NCBI GenBank assembly: GCA_041741415.1
Contig: JBGSKC010000035.1
Location: forward strand, 186,001 to 250,000
From: JANQTF01 sp041741415
GTDB taxonomy: Bacteria > Bacteroidota > Bacteroidia > J057
Reading direction: 5' to 3'
DNA length: 64,000 nt
In this document: piece after piece, positions 44,565 through 53,355 of the stretch
Layout of the letters: each line of letters begins with the position of its first letter
Numbering within the stretch: the first letter of the stretch is position 1
The notes under the pieces: generated by a model
What the model was told of the DNA's origin: nothing
Seen by the model: only the letters and a program-made list of their open reading frames with translations
Database searches by the model: none
Translations under genes and position numbers: made by a program

Positions 44565-45722
44565 ATGAAACGACTTCTTCCCTTCCTCCTTGCCCTGATG
44601 CTGCTGACCTTGCTGGAAAGCTGTAAAAGCACCGAGCGTGCCTACGAAAAGGGCGACTACGAAACGGCAGTGCTCAATTCCATTGAGCGCTTGCGCCGCG
44701 CCCCCGATAACAAGAAAAGCCGCCAAACCCTGCGTGTCGCCTACCCAACGCTTGTGTCCTACCTTCAGGAACAAATTATCATTGCAAAGCAGGGCGCCAA
44801 CCCCTACAAATGGGAGGAAATCATGGGGCACTATGCCGTTTTGAACCGGGTGTATGATGAAATCCGCACCTCGCCCGCAGCGATGGAGGTCATCAGCCAG
44901 CCCCAGCAATTTATCGGCGACTACGAAATTGCCCGAAGCAAAGCCGCTGATGCCCGCTATGCGCTTGGCAGCCAGCGCATTGCCCTCGCCAGAAACGGCG
45001 ACCGCGCAGCAGCAAGGGAAGCCTACGAGCATTTTGGAAAAACAATTGAACTGAGGCCTGGCTACAAAGATGCTGAAAGCCTCCAGCTCGAAGCGCTCGA
45101 CCTCGCCACAGTGTATGTGCAGATTGAACGAATTCCCATGCACTCGCGCAGCCTGGCTCTATCGAACGAGTTTTTTGAAAACCAACTGGCAGAAGAATTC
45201 GTGCGCGGGCAGCTCTCTCCCTTTGTTCGCTTTTACTTCCCCAGCGAAGGTGGCCGCACCCAGCGCCAGCCCGATCAGATTATCAGGATGGCTTTCGACG
45301 ATTTCGTTGTGGGAAATACCTACGTGAAGGAAACAGTGGTGCAGCGGCGTCGCGACAGCGTGGTGCTTCAAACCATTAAAGTCGGCACAGACTCCACCAC
45401 CTACGTCTATGGAACCGTCGAAGCCGAGGTGCATCAGTTTTACAAACAAATCGCTTCACGCGGCTTGCTCGACCTCCAGATCATCGACACCAGAACGGGC
45501 CGCGTGCTCTCACAGCGGAAGTTTCCAGGCACCTTCGATTGGTTCGACTACTGGGGCTTCTTCAATGGCGACAAGCGGGCCCTCACCGAGGATGACCAAA
45601 AATTCATTGCCAAGCGACGCGAAGCGCCGAATCCCGCTCCACAGGACCTGTTTGTTGAGTTTACCCGACCCATTTACAGCCAGGCAACGGGATTTGTGAG
45701 GGAGTTTTACCGGGCATATTGA
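44565..45722 (+). CDS. TPR-like lipoprotein, unknown function
   Basis: A 385-residue protein with a type II signal peptide and lipobox (LLTLLESCKST, Cys20). Residues about 20-180 are helical and TPR-like (AYEKGDYETAVLNSIERLRRAPDNKKSRQTL and AAREAYEHFGKTIELRPGYKDAESL). The C-terminal half is beta-rich (IKVGTDSTTYVYGTVEAEVHQFYKQ, LDLQIIDTRTGRVLSQRKFPG). I know similar architecture from Bacteroidota outer-membrane lipoproteins without assigned role. It has its own promoter box and is closed by a hairpin. Confidence 0.75.
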   Translation: MKRLLPFLLALMLLTLLESCKSTERAYEKGDYETAVLNSIERLRRAPDNKKSRQTLRVAYPTLVSYLQEQIIIAKQGANPYKWEEIMGHYAVLNRVYDEIRTSPAAMEVISQPQQFIGDYEIARSKAADARYALGSQRIALARNGDRAAAREAYEHFGKTIELRPGYKDAESLQLEALDLATVYVQIERIPMHSRSLALSNEFFENQLAEEFVRGQLSPFVRFYFPSEGGRTQRQPDQIIRMAFDDFVVGNTYVKETVVQRRRDSVVLQTIKVGTDSTTYVYGTVEAEVHQFYKQIASRGLLDLQIIDTRTGRVLSQRKFPGTFDWFDYWGFFNGDKRALTEDDQKFIAKRREAPNPAPQDLFVEFTRPIYSQATGFVREFYRAY

Positions 45723-45753
45723 TCCGTCAGGAGAACAGACAACGCCGCAATGC

Positions 45754-45787
45754 GAAGAGAGGGAGCCAATGCCGGTTCCCTCTCTTC
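45754..45787. terminator. 14-bp hairpin after the lipoprotein gene
   Basis: GAAGAGAGGGAGCC (45754-45767) pairs with GGTTCCCTCTCTTC (45774-45787), one G-T wobble, 6-nt loop. It lies 31 bp after the lipoprotein stop and faces the convergent giant-gene operon. The T tract is weak, so termination is plausible, not certain. Confidence 0.5.
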
Positions 45788-45988
45788 AGGTTAAGGGGGT
45801 ATGCTGGATACAGAAGCTATCGATGTGAGCTTAGCGAACACACTCGATGGTGCCCATATCTTCTGGTTTGTTTGCGAGCCCAATGATGCTTTGCTTACAT
45901 GTTGGCGTCGACTCAGCGTCTTGAAAGCTGAGATCATAATCTTAGAAAAAAGCCCGGCAGCGCGGATTGCTCCTTCGGCAGGCCCAAT
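45788..45988. other. Intergenic stretch without a supported gene
   Basis: The region separates convergent genes. On the minus strand a 48-codon ATG frame and, in another frame, an open end reading KPEDMGTIECVR followed by a stop are visible, either of which could be a decayed gene tail. I cannot support a gene here. Confidence 0.4.
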
Positions 45989-47848
45989 TCAGGAGGTCGG
46001 TCTTAATTGATCAAACGCCAGTTGGCTCGATGCCTCTCCGCGGCCCGTTTGCTTGCGGATTCCATACCAGGTAAACACCTGCCCGTTGAGCCAGCGTGTT
46101 CTCTGATATTTGGCGCTCACCACAACCCCGGCCCTCGGCACTTCTTCTTCATGTAAATAGTAGGGGATGCCCTCGGCCAGGCCTTCCCGCAGGAGGGGCG
46201 TTCGTGGTTCCACTTTCTCCACTGGCAATTCTGGTAAAATCCTTGGCATTGCCCCCCGCTGAAGCTCGATTTCCCGGTTGTTCCCAGCCGTGTGAGCCGG
46301 GATAAAGGGAATCCAATGCTCTGGCAGGGTGTTCATGATTTCGTATCGCCAGTCGGCCACTTTGGGTAACGGTGCGACAGGAGGTCCTGCAGCCAAAGCT
46401 TTTCGTTTGTCGAGGTAGGCTTGCGCCAGCTCCGGCCCGGGTTTTCCCTTGCCCGAATGAGCTGGAACCCTTCGCTCGATGCCCCAGACCATGTTGGCCA
46501 TTTCGTCCCGAACCAGCATCACTTCTTCCAGGGGCTTGCCTTCCTGCACTTTCGGCAGGGTAGGCAACAGCACCAGGCTGTTGTCGGCGCGCTCATTCAG
46601 CTTGTCGACTTTGCTCAGGCTGAACATGTTCCAGCTTTGCCAGCCCGTTTTCGCTTTTTCATTCGATGGCTGCACCCAGATTCGCTCCCCAAACACATCG
46701 GTTACAGCAATGCCCTCCAGCTTCGCCACAGTGCCAGTCGGGAGAGCCATGGGCAGCACATACCAGTCGTTGGCATACACCAGGGCAAATTCCATCAGCA
46801 GGAGCTTGCCCAGGTCTGTGCTGTCAGGGCGAAGTTTGCCAAAATTGGTCTTCCCCTCCTCAAACGCCCACCAGCGGGTGTGAGGCATGCCCTCAAATGC
46901 GAGCGGGGTCGGAATGAAGCTGATCACCTTGCTTTCCTCCACCTCTGCCACAGGCAGGGCCGGATCTTGCAGGACGGGGGATTGGGTGTCCATGTCGAGG
47001 CTGTACCAGTCTAACCGGCCCTGGTAATACTCTTTCGCCTTCATCACAACCTGCCCTCCTTCTCTCGGGGCGGAAGCCCCAAACTGATATTCCAGGTGGC
47101 TGGGATCCCAGGCTTGCTCATCAGGCTGGGGCAGGAAAAACTGCCGCTGCTGCCATGCCTGCAGCCTGATGCCGAGCCCGTCGAGCTTGGATGCATCTGC
47201 CGGGTCGGCCAGGAGAATGCCGACAGAGGCAACATCCGCAGCCAGTTGTTGCAGCAACTGGATGCCGTCGCACATATTGCCTGCCACCGCATCCTGCATG
47301 GCCCATTCTTCGGCATTGGAGCAGATTGCCGCATCTGCCACAGAAGCAGGGTCGGGTGACTTGATCTCAAACCTGATCCGGTAATCCGGGCGATAGTCCT
47401 TGCTCAGGCCGCCGGGGCGGGCAGCTTCCGTCTGCAGGAGTTTTTCCCACATCCGGCCAGCCATCAGGCGCAAATCGAGGGAAATGCCCGCCGAACCCCC
47501 CGGAACTGCTTCCAGTGGCAAGGGCCGGCGTTCCACTTGGGCCTCCAAAGGTCGGGAGAGGTCGAAAGCCTGCAATGTTCCCGTTTTGGGCAGGTATTCG
47601 CTGAGCTGGGTACAGTGCATCGCCAGCCGGGCATCCACCGGGGAAGCGGCGTCGTCGCCAATAAATTCGCCCATTTGCCACTGTCTGCTCAGCATCCACA
47701 AGGCATCACGCACCTCTGCTTGCAGCGCCCGGTCGAAGTCGTGGGTTCTCGGGCGGCCCTCCAGGCGGTTCCATTGGGTGATGCCAGGAATGGTCCGCGA
47801 AGCCAGCTCGACTTTTAGGTCTTTGACGATATAGGATTGGGTCAGCAT
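45989..47848 (-). CDS. Giant-operon protein, 619 residues, function unknown
   Basis: Last gene of the five-gene operon, starting 3 bp after the 1813-residue gene stops. There is no signal peptide or membrane helix. The N-terminus contains ASRTIPGITQWNRLEGRPR and LWMLSRQWQMGEFIGDDAASPV; around residues 325-400 comes a strongly patterned segment RWWAFEEGKTNFGK...TDLGKLLLMEFALVYANDWYVLPMALPTG...VTDVFGERIWV. I recall unnamed homologues of this last segment in actinobacteria and myxobacteria (from memory only). The many Trp-rich conserved stretches suggest a folded structural protein rather than an enzyme with a known active site. Confidence 0.75.
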   Translation of the reverse strand: MLTQSYIVKDLKVELASRTIPGITQWNRLEGRPRTHDFDRALQAEVRDALWMLSRQWQMGEFIGDDAASPVDARLAMHCTQLSEYLPKTGTLQAFDLSRPLEAQVERRPLPLEAVPGGSAGISLDLRLMAGRMWEKLLQTEAARPGGLSKDYRPDYRIRFEIKSPDPASVADAAICSNAEEWAMQDAVAGNMCDGIQLLQQLAADVASVGILLADPADASKLDGLGIRLQAWQQRQFFLPQPDEQAWDPSHLEYQFGASAPREGGQVVMKAKEYYQGRLDWYSLDMDTQSPVLQDPALPVAEVEESKVISFIPTPLAFEGMPHTRWWAFEEGKTNFGKLRPDSTDLGKLLLMEFALVYANDWYVLPMALPTGTVAKLEGIAVTDVFGERIWVQPSNEKAKTGWQSWNMFSLSKVDKLNERADNSLVLLPTLPKVQEGKPLEEVMLVRDEMANMVWGIERRVPAHSGKGKPGPELAQAYLDKRKALAAGPPVAPLPKVADWRYEIMNTLPEHWIPFIPAHTAGNNREIELQRGAMPRILPELPVEKVEPRTPLLREGLAEGIPYYLHEEEVPRAGVVVSAKYQRTRWLNGQVFTWYGIRKQTGRGEASSQLAFDQLRPTS

Positions 47849-47851
47849 GGC

Positions 47852-50800
47852 TTATAGGTCTAATTGGTGGTAAATTCCTTGCATCCGGAGATAAGGCAGT
47901 GAAATATTGGTTTCAGGATAGGTGTAGGAAGACACCGTGGCAGGGAGGAAGCGGCTGTAGGGGCTTCCGTCCTGATGGCTGGGCTCCAGTGCCCGCTTTT
48001 GGGCGGTTAACAACGTGTCGTTGAGGGCTTCAGTCAGCTCGTCCCAGGTCCACGAGCCATTTTGCTGAGCTGGCAGCACCAGCAACATCGCCTGGGGTGC
48101 CTCGCTGTTCGGGCGGTCGAAATGGAAAGTCACTGCCGTGGTTTCTTCCATCTCAGGGATGACCTCGGTCCATTCGTCAAGCAACAATCCATACCATTCT
48201 CCGATCAGTGGTGGCTCGCTCCAGATGGCAGTATAGAGGAGTTGGTCCTGTTGGGGGGCTTTTTCCACCGGGTACTCCAAGGCCAGCCAGGTAAGTGAAT
48301 TGTCAAATGGCAGTTGCAGCGGGGCCAGTTGCAGGGGCTGCAATTGCATCGCTTCGCCAATCAGAAGGCTCTGCTCCAGGTGGGACATTTTTTCGCGAAC
48401 CCGGGCTGTTCCATGCAGCCATTCGTTCACCGGGTCAAGGTAGCCAAGGGTATCAATGGCATGGGAAAGAAGGTCTGGTCCCTGTGCATAGCCCCAGGCA
48501 TTTTGCACTTCCTGGACCAGGCTGTCTGGTAATCGAACGGAAGGCACGATTTGGAAGGCTTCGCCAAATAAAGCCTTTGCGGCATCCTGCCGAAGCCTGA
48601 CCTGCTTGGGACCAGCCTCAGAATTAGCTGCCGTTAACAAATCGCTCACCTGGGCTAATACTCTTTCAATAGCAGCCCTGTGTGTTTCGGCCAGGGAAAT
48701 CAGCTCTTGTTTGTACCGTTCCACCTCGGCCCGCTCTGCTGCCAGGTCAAATGGTTCATTCAGGAAGGCATCCAGCGGGAGCTGTGCCTCGCAGGCGGCC
48801 AGGAAGTCGCCGTAGCTGGTCACGGGGCCGGTGAGAAGGCTTTGGAGGGTGTTGAGCTGGGTGCTGAATGCCGTTCTTTTGCCGTCCACCACCAGGCGAT
48901 GATCGGCGAGGGTGGCAGGCTCCGGAAACTGGAAAGCAGATGAGAGGAGAATTTCTGCGTTACGCAGCAGGTTGCGGGCTTCTTCTGGATCCATGCCGGG
49001 GGCTGCGTCCAGCTCTGCCAGGAGAACATCAGCCTGGGTGAGCCTCGTCTGAAAGGTGTCGGCAAGCTGAGACATCCTATTTTTCAAAGCCTTTACTTGC
49101 CGCTGCCGCCAGTTCCACACCTCACCGCCGCCAGCTGCAGTCTGGGGGTAGGGCCTGGCAGCTTGCATGGTGCTGGCAAAGGCTGTCAGTTGGTCGTCTA
49201 TCAGGAGGGCAGGATTGGCTAATTGACCGGGGAGCGCAGTCAGTCCCGGCAGCAAATTCGCGAGTTCGCTCTGGGCGGCCAGCACCCGGCTTTCGGGCAG
49301 GTCCTGGGTTCCTTCTTCGGCACTGCGTGCTTCGTGGTGAATTCTCAGATCGGATGGCAACAGGCTCCGGGAAGCCAGCAAGCGCCGTAGGGGGTCCACA
49401 AGGGCTGTCAGCTGGAACCAGGTCACTTTTCCAGGCACCTTGGTTGTGTAGCGAATTTCTATTGGCTCGTTAAGGCTAATATCTGGCTGGGAGTAGATGG
49501 AGGCTAATAATAGTTCATCCAGTTCGCCCAAACTCTTTTCTGTCCCGGCATCATTCAGAAACAGCAGATCAAGCGGCTGAAGCTGAAGCTCCTGCAAGGA
49601 GAAGGGGCGGGTCTGGGCACTGCTGTCTGATGCCCGGGTATAGGCCACTACCACCACCACCTGATCAGGTGGGGGTAAGTGGCCCGCGAGCCAGGCATTG
49701 AGCCGGGGCTCTGCCTTGGCGCGGGCGCTGAATGTTATGGCTGGCCAGGGGTTTCCGGGCTCGGCCTGAGACAGGTGCAGGGCAACGCGATGGGTAATGG
49801 CCCGGCCCCGGCGGGGTGTCTGCACCACTTCTGGTTCCGGGGGCAGCTCGCCCCGGGCAAAAGCATCCAAGGTTCCTGCCGAGCGTTCAAAATTGCCTTT
49901 TACCGCCTGGTGCACGCCTTCGGCTATGGCAAGATCCGAAACCGCATCGTTGATGTCCATGATTAAATCGACACCACCATTGACCCGCGAAACCTGGTCG
50001 GCGCTGAGAGCAGGGGCTGTTGCGAGTCCAAACGGATAGGTTTTTACCCCACTGTTTTCAATTTGCTGAAGCAGTCGCCTGCCATCCACAACATTGGAAG
50101 CGGCGATTGCCTCAATCGGAACGCTATTGTCGCTCCGGGTGGCCTGGAGCCTGTCTGCGACCAGGGGAAACAACTTGCGGAGGGTGTAAACCGCTGTGCG
50201 GGTCAGGAGGTTGGTATCTTCATGAACAAAGCGCTCCAACTGGTAGCCCAGCAAAGCACCGAGGCTTTGGCCGTTGCGAATGCCTTCGACAATCCCCAGC
50301 GCCAGCCTGACCCTCGCAGAGGTGAGGCCTACAGCCAGTCGGCCATCTCCGTTCAGGTAGCCGTTGCGAAGCACTGCGGCAGTGGTGGCATGGTCCAGAG
50401 AAGGTGCATGAATGGCCCCTGCGTTGCTGCTGTCCACCATTAGCGGAATCTGGCTACCCTTGTTGATGTCTGCTTCGTATGCAGCAGGAACCTGGGCCGG
50501 GCTCAGGGTTCTGCCTTGTGGCCGAAGCGGTTCCAGCCAGGCATAAGCTCCGAGGTAAATCCCGCTGTAAGTTTCGTTTTGCCCGGCAAACCGCATTTGT
50601 TCCAACTTCCAGGTGATCATGGCCTGGCGCCACGCGTCGAAGCGATAGTTGAGCAGGTCGAGGTGCTCGGCAAAGGCTCTTTCCAGACGGGCGGTCGGTA
50701 CCGGGGCAAGGCGCTCAATGGCCTGGAGGGCATCTGTTAGCTCATTGTTCATCAGGCGAATGCTTTTGGCCAGATGCTGCTCCAGGGTAGTTTGCTCGAA

Positions 50801-53293
50801 GGGCTGGTATAGCAGGTGATACCTGCTGGGGCTGACCTTTTGCTGGGGGTCAATATGGAGGTAGGTGGGTTCAATGAACTGGGAGGTGTAGGGCAGGCGG
50901 TCATTGATCATCAGGCGCTTGCCAGCGTCATCGAAGCCCAGTTGCAGGGCATGGCGCAGCAGCAAATACAGCAAGGCCTGCGGCCGCTGGTTGTCATCGA
51001 AGCCTTGCTCAGTGCGCAGGGCATCCAGGCCCGTTTCGGCAGCCTGAACCAGCCATTCCAGGTAGTTCAGGGTTCCGGCGTAAGGCCGCACTTTGTCTGT
51101 TTCAGACAGGGGTACATCGTCGATCACGGGGCCGTCGAGCGGAACCAGCCGGTTACTATAGATCCGCTCCAGGATTTTCGGAACGATGTCGCCAAGGTTT
51201 TCCCCTTTGTCACGGAGAAACTGCAGTGCATCTTCCGTCCCGAGGTTAAACAACCGGGCAAAGAAACCAGCCATGAACGGGCTGCGTGTTTTCATTTCGT
51301 TAAACTTCACCTCCGGATCTTCGCCCAGCAGGGGGTAGTATTCCACCGAGGCAGGATGCAGCCCTAAAATGCTAAGCAGTTGCTTGTGGGCATCGCCGGG
51401 CTGGCCAACGCGATCTACTTTGGAGAGCCATGCGTCGGTATCCTGTTCGGCGAGCAGATACAGCCTGTTCAAAGCCCGCAAATACCGCAAAGAGATGTTT
51501 CCCTGGAAAAAATCGCCACCAGTGGGGAGCGGATCAAACCAATTCACCCCTCTGCGAACAGCAGCTGTAGGCAGAATACCATATGGTTGCTTGCCCATTC
51601 GAAGAGCTGGAATGCGCCCGCGGCCACTCACATACTGGGTGAAGAACCGGTAGGTTTGGCGAATCTCCTCCTCTGAAAATACAGGGGCCATTTCGCTTTT
51701 CATCCAATAACCCAGAGTCCCCTCCCAGAGGGCCTTGTTCATGTCGCTGGCCTCGGCTGCGTCCATGGTCTCGCCATTTGGAATAAATTGGGCCAGCTCT
51801 GGCGACAACCCCAATGCCTCGGCCAGCCATTGACCATCGCTTTTAAGAGCATTGTCGGATTGGTTGAGGTAGGCTGGTTGCCGCTTGAAGAACAGGTTGA
51901 AAGATTCGTCGGAGTCATCTAAAAAGCGGTAGCCGCTGTCGGTTTGTTCTGTATTGTTGGTGGGGGTTCCCTGCGGAACGATGCTCAGGTTTTTCTTCGA
52001 ATAGAGGTGGTGCATCAGCAACTGTTCCAGTTCCTGGCGGGATTCGGTTTCGTCGCTGCTGCTTCTGATGCCAACAACCAGCACCCTGTCGAAGCCATCG
52101 CGGGCTTGCAAGGCATTGAGGTTAATGCGAAAGCCCATGCCGCGGTCTACGGCAGCGGGAAAATCGACCATCCATTTCAGCTCTTCGGGCCAGGAAACTT
52201 CTCCGTCTTTGCTCTGCAACTGCTCATCCGGTTCGGCTCCCGGGTCGATGCCGACCTGCAGCGGCCCGCGCACCGGCCCGCCGATTTCTGTCAATTCCAC
52301 CACCCCACCCCGGTAGCCCATGAACACAAAGCGGTCGGGCAGCAGGTTCACGCGGGGGGCGTCTGTCCAGGAGTAGGGCCTCAGTTCCGCCTCCGTTTTG
52401 TCAGGAAATTCAAGCACCACCGCCAGCAAGTTCACATCGGTGCGGGTCAGTCCCTCGGCAGGCACCTGCGAAAATCCCAGTGGCGGCCCCAGGTTGATCC
52501 ATCTGTTGCTTTCTTCTTCTCCAACGGCAGCCAGCATGGTGGCATAGGCAGCTTGCTGGCCGGCCAGGTCTTCGGCGGCTATCCACATGGCCTGCCAATA
52601 GGTGAGCACGGCTGCAGGGACAGCCTCTGTGGCTGGCAGGCAAAGGAAAATATCTTCCGGATTGTTTTTGACAGGTTTACTGGCTTGGTTGGTCGGCAAA
52701 TAGTGCTGAACCAACCAGCCTGCTCTTCCGGTGCCAATGGTGGCAACAAGCGCGCTCCATGCGGCTCTCTCCCGGGTTTCGTCTCCGTCTGCCACCCAAA
52801 TATTTGCCCAGAACTGTTGCAGCTCCTGGGCTTCCATGTCGGTCGGGGTCTCGTGAAACAGGTCAATCAGGCATTCGTCGGGGTAGATCCTTACCCACAA
52901 TTGGTCCTGGTTGTTGCCAAAGCGTTTGAAGCGGGTTTCGAGGCGGAGGGGAAAAAGGAGAATGGGGTGATTGTCAGACCATTGTTGAATGCTTCTGCGA
53001 GGATCGGTGAAGGTCTGAAATGCTTTCCATGCATCCAATGCAGCGCCTTGCAGCGACTGTTTCGAAATGCTGGCTTTGGAAATCTGGCCTTCAAGCGACT
53101 GGATGGTTTGCTCGATCCCGGCCCTTGCTTTCACATGGCCGGGGTCGTTGTGGGAGTATCGGCGGGCGAGATCGGCCAGCTCCCGCTGCTGAAGCTCCAA
53201 TTGAGCGCGGAGGCTGCGCAGCCTGCTGTCGGCTTGCTGGGCCGCCTGGCGCGTTTCCGCATGCATTTTTCTGGTCTGATCGAAACTGGCCAT
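47852..53293 (-). CDS. Giant-operon protein, 1813 residues, function unknown
   Basis: The largest protein of the window. Residues 1-90 are a coiled coil (TRQAAQQADSRLRSLRAQLE and IEQTIQSLEGQISK). The stretch PILLFPLRLETRF...LWVRIYPDECLIDLFHE (about 110-148) is, from memory, a signature of unnamed large bacterial proteins. Around 1095-1170 lies NGGVDLIMDINDAVSDLAIAEGVHQ followed by PPEPEVVQTPRRGRAITHRV, another conserved block. Long helical segments follow (about 1400-1560). There is no signal peptide, membrane helix, P-loop or nuclease motif. It begins 62 bp after the 1122-residue gene and ends 3 bp before the 619-residue gene. Confidence 0.75.
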   Translation of the reverse strand: MASFDQTRKMHAETRQAAQQADSRLRSLRAQLELQQRELADLARRYSHNDPGHVKARAGIEQTIQSLEGQISKASISKQSLQGAALDAWKAFQTFTDPRRSIQQWSDNHPILLFPLRLETRFKRFGNNQDQLWVRIYPDECLIDLFHETPTDMEAQELQQFWANIWVADGDETRERAAWSALVATIGTGRAGWLVQHYLPTNQASKPVKNNPEDIFLCLPATEAVPAAVLTYWQAMWIAAEDLAGQQAAYATMLAAVGEEESNRWINLGPPLGFSQVPAEGLTRTDVNLLAVVLEFPDKTEAELRPYSWTDAPRVNLLPDRFVFMGYRGGVVELTEIGGPVRGPLQVGIDPGAEPDEQLQSKDGEVSWPEELKWMVDFPAAVDRGMGFRINLNALQARDGFDRVLVVGIRSSSDETESRQELEQLLMHHLYSKKNLSIVPQGTPTNNTEQTDSGYRFLDDSDESFNLFFKRQPAYLNQSDNALKSDGQWLAEALGLSPELAQFIPNGETMDAAEASDMNKALWEGTLGYWMKSEMAPVFSEEEIRQTYRFFTQYVSGRGRIPALRMGKQPYGILPTAAVRRGVNWFDPLPTGGDFFQGNISLRYLRALNRLYLLAEQDTDAWLSKVDRVGQPGDAHKQLLSILGLHPASVEYYPLLGEDPEVKFNEMKTRSPFMAGFFARLFNLGTEDALQFLRDKGENLGDIVPKILERIYSNRLVPLDGPVIDDVPLSETDKVRPYAGTLNYLEWLVQAAETGLDALRTEQGFDDNQRPQALLYLLLRHALQLGFDDAGKRLMINDRLPYTSQFIEPTYLHIDPQQKVSPSRYHLLYQPFEQTTLEQHLAKSIRLMNNELTDALQAIERLAPVPTARLERAFAEHLDLLNYRFDAWRQAMITWKLEQMRFAGQNETYSGIYLGAYAWLEPLRPQGRTLSPAQVPAAYEADINKGSQIPLMVDSSNAGAIHAPSLDHATTAAVLRNGYLNGDGRLAVGLTSARVRLALGIVEGIRNGQSLGALLGYQLERFVHEDTNLLTRTAVYTLRKLFPLVADRLQATRSDNSVPIEAIAASNVVDGRRLLQQIENSGVKTYPFGLATAPALSADQVSRVNGGVDLIMDINDAVSDLAIAEGVHQAVKGNFERSAGTLDAFARGELPPEPEVVQTPRRGRAITHRVALHLSQAEPGNPWPAITFSARAKAEPRLNAWLAGHLPPPDQVVVVVAYTRASDSSAQTRPFSLQELQLQPLDLLFLNDAGTEKSLGELDELLLASIYSQPDISLNEPIEIRYTTKVPGKVTWFQLTALVDPLRRLLASRSLLPSDLRIHHEARSAEEGTQDLPESRVLAAQSELANLLPGLTALPGQLANPALLIDDQLTAFASTMQAARPYPQTAAGGGEVWNWRQRQVKALKNRMSQLADTFQTRLTQADVLLAELDAAPGMDPEEARNLLRNAEILLSSAFQFPEPATLADHRLVVDGKRTAFSTQLNTLQSLLTGPVTSYGDFLAACEAQLPLDAFLNEPFDLAAERAEVERYKQELISLAETHRAAIERVLAQVSDLLTAANSEAGPKQVRLRQDAAKALFGEAFQIVPSVRLPDSLVQEVQNAWGYAQGPDLLSHAIDTLGYLDPVNEWLHGTARVREKMSHLEQSLLIGEAMQLQPLQLAPLQLPFDNSLTWLALEYPVEKAPQQDQLLYTAIWSEPPLIGEWYGLLLDEWTEVIPEMEETTAVTFHFDRPNSEAPQAMLLVLPAQQNGSWTWDELTEALNDTLLTAQKRALEPSHQDGSPYSRFLPATVSSYTYPETNISLPYLRMQGIYHQLDL

Positions 53294-53355
53294 GGGAAAT
53301 GGAGTTGGTAGAGAGAGGAAATGTGTGTAAACCCTTTGCGTTGAAAACGAGCTGC

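Noticed and set aside
45801..46010. 69-residue plus-strand frame
   Set aside because: No family resemblance, overlaps the end of the convergent operon gene, no start signal.
51944..53311. 455-residue plus-strand frame opposite the 1813-residue gene
   Set aside because: Shadow frame with no domain; the minus-strand gene has coherent protein features and operon spacing.
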